Shown: positions 10,429 through 19,145 of the stretch, piece by piece
Numbering within the stretch: position 1 is the stretch's first letter
How the letters are laid out: the number at the start of each line of letters is the position of its first letter
Assembly: GCF_001612615.1 (NCBI RefSeq)
Contig: NZ_BDAU01000001.1
Span: forward strand, 1 to 64,000
Source: Nocardia amikacinitolerans NBRC 108937
GTDB taxonomy: Bacteria; Actinomycetota; Actinomycetes; Mycobacteriales; Mycobacteriaceae
Direction: 5' to 3'
Length of the DNA: 64,000 nt
The notes under the pieces: model-generated
What the model was told of the DNA's origin: nothing
Database searches by the model: none
The model's input: the letters and a program-made list of their open reading frames with translations, nothing else
Made by a program: the position numbers and the translations under genes

Positions 10429-10652
10429 CCTGGATGAGCTGCAGTTTTGCCCTGCCAGGTATTACACCGACGCGTGAACGACAACTCATTGACGCGATCC
10501 TCCCATGTCGCCACTTCGGAACCCTCCTGGGACTTTCGTCGCACCCCACGTTCCGAACTCACACCCCAACCAGGGCGACCATCACATCACCAACCGAACA
10601 GCCCGTGCACTCCAAGGGTTTCGAGGCGACCCCGCTGACTACCTTCACACCC
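10429..10652 (-). promoter_or_regulatory. CRISPR leader 2
   Basis: No gene is present here. The 15 nt next to the repeat (cctggatgagctgca) match leader 1 with one change. The second conserved block (10517-10556, from cggaaccctcc to cgttccga) starts 89 nt from the repeat, exactly as in leader 1, and again forms a GGAAC...GTTCC inverted repeat. On the minus strand TAATAC about 40 nt before the array is a possible -10 element. The right limit is set by the IS256 insertion, whose left target duplication is 10644-10652. Confidence 0.75.
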
Positions 10653-10678
10653 AAGCAATGATCAGAACCTGTGGATGA

Positions 10679-10700
10679 CCGGGAAGGAGTACCTTCCCGG
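10679..10700. repeat. Perfect hairpin inside the left end of the IS256 element
   Basis: ccgggaagg (10679-10687) is repeated inverted at 10692-10700 around a 4-nt loop, about 70 bp before the transposase start. Such a structure could block read-through transcription or translation from outside into the transposase, as known for other insertion sequences. A related cgggaagg...tcccg element precedes the ATG. Confidence 0.6.
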
Positions 10701-10767
10701 ATGATCTTCGAATCCTGGATCTGATCAAGCCTGGCGCGCCAACGCCGGGCGGGAAGGTACGTCCCGA

Positions 10768-12045
10768 ATGCTCAAGGTAATCGACGGTGGCGCCGGTTCC
10801 AACAATGTCGGTGTGGCCGACGGCGCGTCGCGTTCGCCGATCGACGAGATCGTGCGCGAGGGTGCGCGGGCGATGCTCGCGGCGGCGTTGCAGGCCGAGG
10901 TCGCTGCGTATGTCGCTCAGTTCGCCGATCAACTCGACGAGAACGGGCATCGGCTGGTGGTCCGTAACGGCTACCACACTGCACGCACTGTGACCACGTC
11001 CGCGGGTGCGGTCGAGGTCCGTGCACCCCGTGTCAACGACAAGCGTGTCGATCCGGAAACCGGTGAGTGTCAACGCTTCTCCTCGGCGATTCTGCCGGCA
11101 TGGTGCCGGCGGTCGCCGCAGATCAGCGAGGTGCTGCCGCTGCTGTATCTGCATGGGCTGTCCACCGGTGATTTCGCCCCGGCCCTCGAGCAGTTCCTCG
11201 GCTCCGGTGCTGGTTTGTCACCGGCCTCGATCACCCGCATGACCACGCAGTGGCAGGACGAGGCGAAGACGTTCGCTACTCGGGATCTGTCGAAGCTGGA
11301 CTACGTCTGCCTGTGGGTCGACGGCATCCACCTGGAAGTCCGCCTGGAACAGGAGAAACTGTGCCTGCTGGTGATGATCGGCGTGCGCGCCGACGGCCGC
11401 AAGGAACTCGTCGCCCTCACCGACGGCTACCGCGAATCAGCCGAGTCGTGGGCTGATCTGCTGCGTGATGCCTGCCGCCGCGGCATGCGTGCCCCGGTGC
11501 TTGCGGTCGGTGACGGCGCGCTCGGGTTCTGGACGGCGCTGCGCGAAGTCTTCCCCGACACCCGAGAGCAGCGCTGCTGGTTCCACAAATCCGCGAATGT
11601 GGCTGCTGCACTACCGAAATCAGCCCAGCGGGGCGCGACTGCGGCACTGAAGGAGATCTACAACGCCGAGGACATCGACCACGCCCGGCTTGCGATCAAA
11701 GCCTTCGAGAAGACCTACGGAGCCAAACACCCGAAAGCGGTCGCCAAGATCGTCGACGATGCCGACGTGCTGCTCGAGTTCTACCACTACCCGGCCGAGC
11801 ACTGGATCCACTTGCGCACCACGAACCCCATCGAATCATCTTTCGCCACAGTGCGTTTGAGGACCAGGGTCACCAAAGGACCCGGCTCACGCGCGGCCGG
11901 GCTGGCGATGGCGTTCGAACTGCTCGAGTCCGCTCAGAACCGGTGGCGCGCGGTCAACGCACCACATCTGGTCGCTCTCGTCCGCGCAGGAGCGCGTTTC
12001 GACCGTGGCGTTCTCGTCGAACGTGAGCAGGCCACCGCAGCATGA
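10768..12045 (+). CDS. IS256-family (Mutator-type) transposase
   Basis: This 425-aa DDE transposase has the Mutator-family layout. The first Asp lies in CLWVDGIHLEVRLE, the second in LAVGDGALGFWTALREVFP followed by the family signature QRCWFHKSANV, and the Glu in LRTTNPIESSFATVRLRT. The N-terminus (SRSPIDEIVREGARAMLAAAL) matches the helical DNA-binding region. Full length with no frameshift, so probably active. The last four bases overlap the start of the HAD-like gene (ATGA). Length is normal for IS256-family enzymes. Confidence 0.95.
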   Translation: MLKVIDGGAGSNNVGVADGASRSPIDEIVREGARAMLAAALQAEVAAYVAQFADQLDENGHRLVVRNGYHTARTVTTSAGAVEVRAPRVNDKRVDPETGECQRFSSAILPAWCRRSPQISEVLPLLYLHGLSTGDFAPALEQFLGSGAGLSPASITRMTTQWQDEAKTFATRDLSKLDYVCLWVDGIHLEVRLEQEKLCLLVMIGVRADGRKELVALTDGYRESAESWADLLRDACRRGMRAPVLAVGDGALGFWTALREVFPDTREQRCWFHKSANVAAALPKSAQRGATAALKEIYNAEDIDHARLAIKAFEKTYGAKHPKAVAKIVDDADVLLEFYHYPAEHWIHLRTTNPIESSFATVRLRTRVTKGPGSRAAGLAMAFELLESAQNRWRAVNAPHLVALVRAGARFDRGVLVEREQATAA

Positions 12046-12539
12046 CCAGCCGATCGCAACGCCCGCTGCTGTTCCTCGATGTCGATGGGCCGCTTCTCCC
12101 GTTCGGTGAGGACCCGAAAAACCACCCGCGCGATGTCGTGCCGGACTCGCGCCTATCGCGGCTGGGCCCAGAGCTGGGGCGCCGGCTGGCAGCACTGCCG
12201 TGCGAGCTGGTCTGGGCCACCACATGGGAAGACGAAGCGAACACCGAGATCACGCCCCGGATCGGATTGCCACGGCTTCCGGTCGTGCGCTGGCCCGATT
12301 CCTCCGCCGAGCACGAACGCGAGGACCGATGGTTCGGGCTGTGCTGGAAAACCCGGACACTGGTGGACTGGGCGGCTGGCCGCCCGTTCGCGTGGATCGA
12401 CGACGAGATCACCGACGCCGACCGCAGCTGGGTCAGCACACACCATCCCGGCCGCGCGCTCCTGCACCACGTCGAGCCCTTCCGCGGGCTCGGCGACGGC
12501 GACTTTGCAGCCCTCGATCAATGGCTACGAGCAACCTGA
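12042..12539 (+). CDS. HAD-like hydrolase-domain protein, IS passenger
   Basis: A 165-aa protein starting MTSRSQRPLLFLDVDGPLLPF, where FLDVDG is HAD motif I (the nucleophile Asp and the second Asp). LVWATTWEDEAN is motif II-like and PFAWIDDEITDADRSW resembles motif IV with paired Asp. It looks like a phosphatase/5'-nucleotidase-type fold. It is coupled to the transposase by a 4-nt overlap and lies inside the inverted ends, so it moves with the element. Its substrate is unknown. A role in supporting transposition or the host cell is inference only. Confidence 0.75.
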   Translation: MTSRSQRPLLFLDVDGPLLPFGEDPKNHPRDVVPDSRLSRLGPELGRRLAALPCELVWATTWEDEANTEITPRIGLPRLPVVRWPDSSAEHEREDRWFGLCWKTRTLVDWAAGRPFAWIDDEITDADRSWVSTHHPGRALLHHVEPFRGLGDGDFAALDQWLRAT

Positions 12540-12582
12540 ATCACCCGTGATCCACAGGAATTGACAATTACTCTTCACACCC

Positions 12583-13345
12583 TCCGCGGAAGTCCAAGCG
12601 GGTTGTCGACGCAGACTGGCGTCTACGCTCGAAATCGCGTTGGTAGCAAGAGCATCTCGGCTGATCGTACGCGTGAACACGATCCTCGTGCCTATAAGCG
12701 TTTGACATCGAGGCGCAGTGTTCGGACCGCGCAGTCAACCAGGAACTGGATGGAGGTGTAATCTCACACGGCATGAACACATTTGCGTTGCAAGCGTGCA
12801 GCGCGCCGTGGACTCTTACAGATGCAGTAACCTGAAGAACCGCTGTTTCCGACCTCTGCACCGCGTCCTGCTTCGCTTCCTGCGCTACAGCCTCAATCAG
12901 CAGCTGGAACGGGTTCTCCCCGAGTGGACCGGTTTCCCGTGTTCACCCGAGACGGACCGACAGTGTGAAGGTGCGCGGTCTGAAGCATGATCTGAAGAAC
13001 TCGCCGGTGCAGGCGTGGCGGATGAATCCAGCCACGTCGCCAGCAGACAACGCCTGAGGCAGATACCGGAACTCGCGACGCGCAGCTGCCGGGGTCCGGC
13101 TGTGTGTCGCCGCAGCGGGTGCCCGTCATGTCTCAGGAAATAGTGCGTAAGCGAAATAGGCCGCGAGCCGCGATCCTCCGTCTGCGAACCGAACGCGACA
13201 ACTCAAAGCCGCCATTGAACGGCACCTTGGTCATCAGCTCGACCGACTCGGAGCTGCCGACCGCCCTCATCACCCCCGCCTCTTCACGAGTCGAACACCG
13301 CACGTTGCAGTTGCGCGAGTTGCCACCGGCGATTACCGATGAGAG
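12583..13345. other. About 760 bp with no recognisable gene
   Basis: Short open frames on both strands show no conserved motif, typical codon pattern or good ribosome site. The stretch between the IS element and the mhp operon has patches of lower GC than its neighbours (for example around 12555-12570 and 12780-12850). It may be decayed sequence between the CRISPR region and the catabolic cluster. I see no tRNA, repeat or terminator that I can support. Confidence 0.4.
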
Positions 13346-14377
13346 TCAGCTTCCGGGCACGAGTTGCGGTCTCTCACCGATGAGGTCGAGGGCGATATCG
13401 ATGATCATGTCCTCTTGGCCGCCGACGAGGCGGCGGCGGCCGACCTCGAGCAGCAGGGAGCGGGCGTCGACGCCGTAACGTTCGGCCGCGATCTCGGCAT
13501 GGCGCAGGAACGAGGAGTAGACACCGGCGTAGCCGAGGGTCAGGGTCTCCCGGTCCACCTGCACCGGCCGGTCACGCAGCGGGCGCACCAGATCATCGGC
13601 GGCGTCCTGGAGCGCGAACAGGTCGCAATTGTGCTTCCATCCTTCGATATCCGCGACAGCGATGAACGGTTCGATCGGGCAGTTCCCCGCACCGGCGCCC
13701 TGCCCTGCCAGCGAGGCGTCCACACGTGTGACGCCCTCCTGCACCGCGACGACACTGTTGGCGACCGACAGCGACAGGTTTTCGTGGGCGTGGATGCCGA
13801 TCTGGGTACCGGGATCGAGCACGTCCCGATAGGCGCGAACGCGCTCACGAACCCCCGCCATGGTCAGCCGCCCACCCGAGTCTGTCACGTAAACACAGTG
13901 CGCGCCATAGGATTCCATGAGCTTGGCCTGCGCGGACAATTCCGGGGCTTCGACCATGTGACTCATCATCAGGAATCCGGAGACGTCCATGCCGAGCTCG
14001 CGGGCCTTGGCGATGTGCTGGGCGGAGATGTCGGCCTCGGTGCAGTGGGTGGCGATGCGCACCGAGCGCACACCCAAGTCGTAGGCGCGTTCGAGTTCGG
14101 CGATGGTGCCGATCCCGGGCAGCAGCAGTGTCGTCAGGACCGCGTCGCGAATGTTCGCCGCCGCGGCTTCGAGCCATTCCCAGTCGGTGTGACTGCCGGG
14201 CCCGTAGTTCACCGAGCCACCGGCAAGACCGTCACCGTGGGCGACCTCGATGGCGTCGACACCGGCCGCGTCGAGGGCTGCCACGATGCGACCGACGTCG
14301 GCGGGTTCGATGCGGTGGCGGATGGCGTGCATACCGTCGCGCAGCGTGACGTCCTGGATGTAGAGCTCACGGGTCAT
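13346..14377 (-). CDS. mhpE: 4-hydroxy-2-oxovalerate aldolase (MhpE/DmpG family)
   Basis: The 343-aa protein starts [17 protein letters not shown], the HMGL-like TIM-barrel signature with the catalytic Arg-Asp, and has [15 protein letters not shown] with the metal-binding His-x-His. It splits 4-hydroxy-2-oxovalerate into pyruvate and acetaldehyde, the last carbon-releasing step of meta-cleavage. By family knowledge it forms a channelling complex with the acylating acetaldehyde dehydrogenase, whose gene overlaps it by 4 nt (ATGA). It is the last gene of the minus-strand operon. Confidence 0.95.
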   Translation of the reverse strand: MTRELYIQDVTLRDGMHAIRHRIEPADVGRIVAALDAAGVDAIEVAHGDGLAGGSVNYGPGSHTDWEWLEAAAANIRDAVLTTLLLPGIGTIAELERAYDLGVRSVRIATHCTEADISAQHIAKARELGMDVSGFLMMSHMVEAPELSAQAKLMESYGAHCVYVTDSGGRLTMAGVRERVRAYRDVLDPGTQIGIHAHENLSLSVANSVVAVQEGVTRVDASLAGQGAGAGNCPIEPFIAVADIEGWKHNCDLFALQDAADDLVRPLRDRPVQVDRETLTLGYAGVYSSFLRHAEIAAERYGVDARSLLLEVGRRRLVGGQEDMIIDIALDLIGERPQLVPGS

Positions 14378-15357
14378 CGCGCGATCTCCGAAACCAGTTG
14401 GGCGGCAGACACTTTGCGCTGGACGATCGATTCGCCGACGCGCAGCGCGGCCGAGGTCATTATGTCGAGGTTGCCGGCGTAGGCGGGCAGATAGTGGGCG
14501 GCGCCCTCGACTTCGAGGAACACCGACACCCGGGTCGTCATCGGCCCCGCCCCCTCGGGCACGAGTGTGTGCATCGGCTCGCCCGAGCCGATCGGTGTGA
14601 ACTGGACTTCCTGCTTCAACCGGTAGCCGGGCACGTAGTGCGCGACACGTTCGGCCATCTCGGCGACCGAAGCGCGGATGGCGTCGTGGTCGGCGTCACC
14701 GATGAGGCAGAACACGGTGTCGCGCATGATCAGTGGCGGCTCGGCGGGGTTGAGGATGATGATCGCCTTGCCGCGCGCCGCCCCACCGACGGATTCGATG
14801 GCATGCGAGGTCGTTTCGGTGAACTCGTCGATATTGGCACGCGTGCCAGGACCCGCCGATTTCGAGGCGATCGAGGCGACGATCTCCGCGTAGTGCACCG
14901 GCGTCACTGCGGACACGGCGGCGACCATCGGAATGGTGGCCTGCCCGCCACAGGTCACCATGTTCACATTGCCGACGCCCGCGTCCAGGTGTTGGTCCAG
15001 GTTCACCGGCGGCACGACGAACGGCCCGATAGCCGCGGGCGTCAGGTCGATCAGCGTCTTACCGTAGGGCGCGAGCTTCTTCGCGTTCGCGATATGCGCA
15101 CCGGCCGAGGTGGCGTCGAAGACGATCTCGATGTCGTCGAAGTTCGGCAGCGCGATCAGTCCGTCGACGCCCTCGTGGGTAGTCGGTACCTTCAAACGCT
15201 TCGCGCGCGCGAGTCCATCGGAGTCCGGGTCGATGCCGACCATCGCACCCACCTCCAGGGTGTCGGACAGGCGCAGCACCTTGATCAGCAGGTCGGTGCC
15301 GATATTGCCGGACCCGACGATGGCGACCTTGGCTTTGCTCGAGACAGCGGTGCTCAT
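14374..15357 (-). CDS. mhpF: Acetaldehyde dehydrogenase, acetylating (MhpF/DmpF family)
   Basis: A 327-aa NAD-dependent enzyme with an N-terminal Rossmann motif, [20 protein letters not shown], and the catalytic cysteine in [14 protein letters not shown]. It converts acetaldehyde plus CoA to acetyl-CoA. It overlaps mhpD upstream and mhpE downstream by 4 nt each, so the three are almost certainly co-translated. Length matches the family. Confidence 0.95.
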   Translation of the reverse strand: MSTAVSSKAKVAIVGSGNIGTDLLIKVLRLSDTLEVGAMVGIDPDSDGLARAKRLKVPTTHEGVDGLIALPNFDDIEIVFDATSAGAHIANAKKLAPYGKTLIDLTPAAIGPFVVPPVNLDQHLDAGVGNVNMVTCGGQATIPMVAAVSAVTPVHYAEIVASIASKSAGPGTRANIDEFTETTSHAIESVGGAARGKAIIILNPAEPPLIMRDTVFCLIGDADHDAIRASVAEMAERVAHYVPGYRLKQEVQFTPIGSGEPMHTLVPEGAGPMTTRVSVFLEVEGAAHYLPAYAGNLDIMTSAALRVGESIVQRKVSAAQLVSEIAR

Positions 15358-16166
15358 TGCCCCTCCTTCGGGGAAAACGTGGCGAAAACCGAACCGAGAG
15401 GGCCGATCTCAGCGCGGATGCGGGTACCGGGCGGCGTCGGCGCCATCGGCCCGAGTGCACCGGACAGGATGATCTGCCCGGCCCGCAGCGGCTCTCCGTA
15501 ATCGCGGGCGGTCCGCGCCAGCCACGCCAGAGCGTTCAACGGGTCGCCCAGGCACGCAGCGCCATTACCTTCCGAAACCAGCACATCATCGGCGTACATG
15601 CGCATCACGACCTCGCGCGGGGAGAAATCCGCGAGGGTCAGCCGCTCATCGGCAAGGACGAACAATCCACTGGAAGCATTGTCGGCGACGGTATCGGTGA
15701 TGGCGATATCCCAATTCGCGATGCGCGAGTCGACGATCTCGAGCGCAGCGACCGCGTAATCGACAGCGGCCCGGATCTGCTCCTCATCGAGGTCGCCGTC
15801 GGCGAGGTCTTCCTTCAGGACGAAAGCTAGCTCGGCCTCGGCCTTCGGTTGCAGCAGCCGCCGCGACGGAACCGGGTCCGACCCAGAACAGTCCATATCG
15901 GCGAACAACACACCAAAGTCGGGCTGGTCGACCCCGAGCTGCTGCTGCACCGCCGGTGAGGTGAGACCGATCTTGCGGCCGACGATCACCGCACCGGCCG
16001 CGACGCGGCGGCGGGTGAGCTCCTCCTGCACGGCATAGGCGAGCGCGATATCGCCGACGCCGAGCAGCCCGCGAACCGGCTCGATCGGCCGCTGAGTGCG
16101 GGTCGCGCCGCTGATCAGGTCGGCAACCTGCCCGACGATATTCGCGTCGATGTCGGTTGTGCTCAT
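15354..16166 (-). CDS. mhpD: 2-hydroxypenta-2,4-dienoate hydratase (MhpD family)
   Basis: The 270-aa protein has hydratase-family blocks: [45 protein letters not shown] with the metal-binding Glu-x-Glu, and [14 protein letters not shown]. It adds water to 2-hydroxypentadienoate to give 4-hydroxy-2-oxovalerate, the substrate of MhpE. ATG is preceded by AAAGGATGTGAACCATT. An operator-like palindrome lies 70 bp upstream (16236-16252), so this trio may have its own regulated start in addition to read-through. Confidence 0.93.
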   Translation of the reverse strand: MSTTDIDANIVGQVADLISGATRTQRPIEPVRGLLGVGDIALAYAVQEELTRRRVAAGAVIVGRKIGLTSPAVQQQLGVDQPDFGVLFADMDCSGSDPVPSRRLLQPKAEAELAFVLKEDLADGDLDEEQIRAAVDYAVAALEIVDSRIANWDIAITDTVADNASSGLFVLADERLTLADFSPREVVMRMYADDVLVSEGNGAACLGDPLNALAWLARTARDYGEPLRAGQIILSGALGPMAPTPPGTRIRAEIGPLGSVFATFSPKEGQ

Positions 16167-16172
16167 AATGGT

Positions 16173-17030
16173 TCACATCCTTTGGTAGCTGCCGCGTCGA
16201 TCCTGCCTCGGCCGAAGAGGGGAAGTTGTCGAGCTGTTCCGCTCTGCGGCACAGCGGAGCTGGCGGTCGATGGTGTCAGTGAAGTGTTCGCGAACCAATG
16301 TGGTGAACGGCACGGGCTTCTCCACGTTCGCCAGGTGCCCGCAACCGGTGATCAACCGCAATGTCGAGCCTGGGATCGCTCGTGCCATCTCCCGCACCAA
16401 TTCCGGCGGTGTGACCTGATCCCGCTCGCCGGCGAGCACGAGTGTCGGCACGGCGATGTCGGGCAGCAGTCGCTCGGCATCGTGCGTGGCCAGGGCCTCG
16501 CAGCAGGCGGCGTAGCCGTGCGGGCTCATCGTCGACAGCATCAGCAGCGACGCGGCATAGGTGTCTGGTTCCCGATCGTCGAAGCCAGGCGCGAATCGGC
16601 GTAGCGCGCTGCGTCGCACAATCTCCGATAACCCGTGCGTCCGAACGAGGCGGGCGCGGGCGTGCCGGAAATCGGAGTCGTAGCTCGGTGCCGCACAGGC
16701 GATCACGGCCGAGGTGACACGTTCAGCCTGGGTCGCGGCTAGCACCTGCACTATAGCACCACCGAAACTCAGGCCGACCACGGCGAACTCGTCCACACCG
16801 ATCACGTCGAGCAGTTGCACCACATCGGCCGCGAACGCCGCTGTCGTGCAGGGATGCGCGGGGACCGGGGTGCCGCCGTGGCCGGGCAGGTCGATGGCGA
16901 TGGTCCGGTGATCGGTGGCGAACGCACGCAACTGTGGATCCCACATCGACAGCGTCGTGCCGAGGGATCCGAGGAACACCACGACCGGAACGCCGACGCG
17001 GCCGTTGTCGGTGTAATGCGGGTACTTCAT
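16173..17030 (-). CDS. Alpha/beta hydrolase, 3-oxoadipate enol-lactonase-like
   Basis: A 285-aa alpha/beta hydrolase with the nucleophile elbow GLSFGG (Ser), the oxyanion-region VVFLGSLGTTLSMWDPQ and the late catalytic His in GCGHLANVEKP. The pattern is nearest to PcaD-type enol-lactonases. The MKYPHYTDN start overlaps the mhpB stop by 4 nt. The last ~25 residues (after HFTDTIDRQ) go beyond the usual fold; this tail overlies an operator-like palindrome at 16236-16252, so the DNA may be under dual constraint. A separate MhpC-type hydrolase is present at 22691, so this enzyme's role is unclear: alternative substrate or a lactone/ester side step. Confidence 0.8.
   Translation of the reverse strand: MKYPHYTDNGRVGVPVVVFLGSLGTTLSMWDPQLRAFATDHRTIAIDLPGHGGTPVPAHPCTTAAFAADVVQLLDVIGVDEFAVVGLSFGGAIVQVLAATQAERVTSAVIACAAPSYDSDFRHARARLVRTHGLSEIVRRSALRRFAPGFDDREPDTYAASLLMLSTMSPHGYAACCEALATHDAERLLPDIAVPTLVLAGERDQVTPPELVREMARAIPGSTLRLITGCGHLANVEKPVPFTTLVREHFTDTIDRQLRCAAERNSSTTSPLRPRQDRRGSYQRM
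16236..16252. promoter_or_regulatory. Operator-like palindrome before mhpD-F-E
   Basis: GTTCCG-ctctg-CGGCAC, flanked by T and A, keeps the half-site and 5-nt spacing of the copies at 19026, 19087 and 22049, with one mismatch between arms. It lies 70 bp upstream of the mhpD start, inside the 3' end of the preceding gene. Confidence 0.55.
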
Positions 17031-17965
17031 CGGCGCTGCGCGGTGGTGATGGCGAAGCCAGCGATCCACGCCGGAATCGCTTCGTAGAAGCGGTAATCCA
17101 TCGTGTAGTCGCCGCCGGCGGCCAGCGCCGCGTAGGCGGCGATCCAGGTCCGCACCTCATGCGCGGAACCGCCGCCCTCGCGGGCCATCCAGTCGACGGT
17201 CCAGTTGTCGAATTCGGCGAGTTCACCGTTCTGCAGCAGGTCGAGCAGATGGTTGTCCCACGTCGGGTTGATCGGCGTCATCGTGGATGTCCCGGCGACG
17301 TAGTCGCGCCCGGCTTGCACGACCCGCTGCTCCCCCTTTGCCCGCTGTTCCGGTGTCGGCGGATGCCCTTCGATCAGCGCATCCGCGACCCGCGGCGGCG
17401 CGCCCCGCAATACCGGCACTGGCGGATCGTGCGAGAGGCCCCCCGAGGCCACATACAGGACTCGGCGACCCAGTTCGTCGGCAGCCTCGCCGATCGCGGT
17501 GCCGAGTGCCCGAACGCGGCCCACCGGCCCGAGCGGGGTCGCGACGCCGTTGACGAACACCGGTACGACCGGCACCTGATCGATACCGCCGAACAGCATT
17601 TCGAGCGGCTGCGCGAAACCGTGGTCGACAGTCATGCGTGCCGAGATGGTCAGATCGATATTTCGATCGAGTACTGCCTGCGCGATGTGTTCGGCCGCTG
17701 CGTGATCCACCGAGAGCGGTCCGGCCGTAGTGTCGAAGTCGCCCACCGCTTGTGCCGCGGTGGCCAGGCAGAATGGCGGCATCTCCTTGTAGAAGAAGCC
17801 GTTGTAGTGATCGGGTGCGAAGAGCACCACAAGATCCGGGGCGAAATCGCTGATGAATTCCTTGGCGGTCGCGACAGCTTGGTCGATACGGGTGAGCACG
17901 TCCGGTTCGGGATCGTTCTTGCCGATGAGGGGTGAGTGGGACAGGCCCACGGCTGCTGTGGTCAC
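17027..17965 (-). CDS. mhpB: Extradiol ring-cleavage dioxygenase (MhpB, class III)
   Basis: This 312-aa protein closely follows MhpB: AVGLSHSPLIGKNDPEP at the start, LVVLFAPDHYNGFFYKEMPP, TVDHGFAQPLE with the metal-ligand/catalytic His, VLYVASGGLSHDPPVP and the C-terminal AIPAWIAGF. MhpB cuts 2,3-dihydroxyphenylpropionate (or 2,3-dihydroxycinnamate) next to its hydroxyls using Fe(II) and O2. The GTG start is preceded by GAGGA at good spacing. This gene points to a phenylpropanoid rather than biphenyl or benzoate substrate for the cluster. Confidence 0.95.
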   Translation of the reverse strand: MTTAAVGLSHSPLIGKNDPEPDVLTRIDQAVATAKEFISDFAPDLVVLFAPDHYNGFFYKEMPPFCLATAAQAVGDFDTTAGPLSVDHAAAEHIAQAVLDRNIDLTISARMTVDHGFAQPLEMLFGGIDQVPVVPVFVNGVATPLGPVGRVRALGTAIGEAADELGRRVLYVASGGLSHDPPVPVLRGAPPRVADALIEGHPPTPEQRAKGEQRVVQAGRDYVAGTSTMTPINPTWDNHLLDLLQNGELAEFDNWTVDWMAREGGGSAHEVRTWIAAYAALAAGGDYTMDYRFYEAIPAWIAGFAITTAQRR

Positions 17966-17999
17966 GAGCGGTTCCTCGGGAGTCGGGGGCAGTCGGATG

Positions 18000-18983
18000 T
18001 CACCGCGCCGGAGCGGGTGGGTGGATGACGACCTTGCCGGTGACGGCGCCGTCGATCATGAGTTGGAAGCCTTTGTGAATATCGTTGAGCGGCAGGGTTC
18101 GATCGATCGCGGGCCGTATCCCGGTGGCCTCCATCATGCGAAGCATCGCGACCAGTTCCGCGCGGGTGCATCCGGTGGAGCCGAGAATGCGCTGCTGCAG
18201 ATAGAAGATCCGAGCCAGGTCGGCGGGCGGTTGGTCTCCGCTGGTGGCGCCCGCGACGACGATCGTGCCGCCGGGTCGCAATGATTTCAGCGAATGTGCC
18301 CAGGTGGCCTCTCCGACGGTTTCGATCACCACGTCGACCCGCTCGGGCAGGCGCTCACCAGTCGGCACGGCCGCGTGCGCGCCCCAGGCCAGCGCCTCGG
18401 CGCGCTTGTCGGCATTGCGACTCGTCACGTAGACGACCGCACCGGCCGCGGCCGCGAGTTTGATCGCCGCGGAGGCCACTCCCCCGCCGGCGCCCTGGAC
18501 CAGGACCCGGTCGCCGGGCCGAATTCCCGCTTTGGTGAACAGCATTCGGTAGGCGGTGGTCCAGGCGACGGGCAGGCAGGCGGCCTCGTCGAAGGACAGC
18601 CACGCAGGTTTCGGCACCAGGTTGCGGGCCGGGACCGCGAGGTATTCGGCGAAGGTGCCGTCGTATCGCTCCGACATCAGCGCCCGCTGGGGGTCCAAGG
18701 TCTCGTCGCCGCCACCGGCGTCCGGGTCGGCGATCACCGGGTGCACGATCACCTCGTTGCCGTCGGCGTCGTAGCCCGCGGCGTCGCAGCCCAGGATGAT
18801 CGGCAGTCGATCCGGCGGATGTCCGACACCGCGTAGCGTCCATAGGTCGTGCATGTTGAGTGCGGTCGCGACCACCCGCACCAGCGTCCATCCGGGGGCG
18901 AGCATGGGGATGGAGACATCGCGAACCACGAGACCCGACAGCGGTTCGGTGGCGCTCTGGGAGACAGCCTGTGCAGCAAGCAT
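18000..18983 (-). CDS. Zinc-free alcohol dehydrogenase / quinone oxidoreductase-like MDR protein
   Basis: The 327-aa protein is a medium-chain reductase: an N-terminal GroES-like domain (ALNMHDLWTLRGVG, ILGCDAAG) and a Rossmann domain with GDRVLVQGAGGGVASAAIKLAAAAGA. It lacks the structural-zinc cysteine cluster, as in quinone-oxidoreductase-like members. NAD(P)H-dependent oxidation or reduction of a pathway intermediate is likely, but the substrate cannot be read from sequence. It is the first gene of the minus-strand operon, divergent from the dioxygenase operon across a 162-bp control region. A much longer open frame continues upstream but is antisense to the dioxygenase gene. Confidence 0.85.
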   Translation of the reverse strand: MLAAQAVSQSATEPLSGLVVRDVSIPMLAPGWTLVRVVATALNMHDLWTLRGVGHPPDRLPIILGCDAAGYDADGNEVIVHPVIADPDAGGGDETLDPQRALMSERYDGTFAEYLAVPARNLVPKPAWLSFDEAACLPVAWTTAYRMLFTKAGIRPGDRVLVQGAGGGVASAAIKLAAAAGAVVYVTSRNADKRAEALAWGAHAAVPTGERLPERVDVVIETVGEATWAHSLKSLRPGGTIVVAGATSGDQPPADLARIFYLQQRILGSTGCTRAELVAMLRMMEATGIRPAIDRTLPLNDIHKGFQLMIDGAVTGKVVIHPPAPAR

Positions 18984-19145
18984 GAGGACACCGTCGCCTG
19001 CTCCGCCCGCCGAGTGAAAGCTGACGTGCCGTCCAGCGGCACACCGCGCCCACCTCGGGCGTTGTGCGCAAACTCGGCGGCAGCTTGTGCCGTCCTGCGG
19101 AACGTCCGATGGCGCTCGACACGCCGGGACGGCTTCCCTGGTGAC
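18984..19145. promoter_or_regulatory. Divergent control region with two operator-like palindromes
   Basis: The 162 bp between the two catabolic operons hold GTGCCG-tccag-CGGCAC at 19026-19042 (perfect arms) and GTGCCG-tcctg-CGGAAC at 19087-19103. Their centres are 61 bp apart, close to six helical turns. Two further copies occur at 16236 and 22049 in the same cluster. A dimeric regulator, with the IclR at 26525 as first candidate, probably binds here to control both directions. The binding protein is inferred, the repeats are seen directly. Confidence 0.7.

Larger units (their letters stand above)
10653..12573 (+). mobile_element. IS256-family insertion element with a HAD-like passenger gene
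   Basis: The 1921-bp element is bounded by imperfect inverted ends: 10653-10679 pairs with the complement of 12547-12573 at 19 of 27 positions, with a shared CCTGTGGAT core. A perfect 9-bp direct repeat, ttcacaccc, abuts both ends (10644-10652 and 12574-12582), the size expected for IS256-family target duplication. It carries a transposase (10768-12045) and an overlapping HAD-like gene (12042-12539). The intact ends, intact transposase and undecayed duplication suggest recent insertion, just upstream of the array 2 leader. Confidence 0.88.

Noticed and set aside
10639..12582. The ttcacac sequence also present in leader 1 (451-457) as evidence of a hot spot
   Set aside because: A 7-bp match is expected by chance; only the 9-bp copies abutting the element ends are meaningful.
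12583..13345. Possible genes in the gap after the IS element
   Set aside because: All frames are short, without motifs or ribosome sites on either strand.
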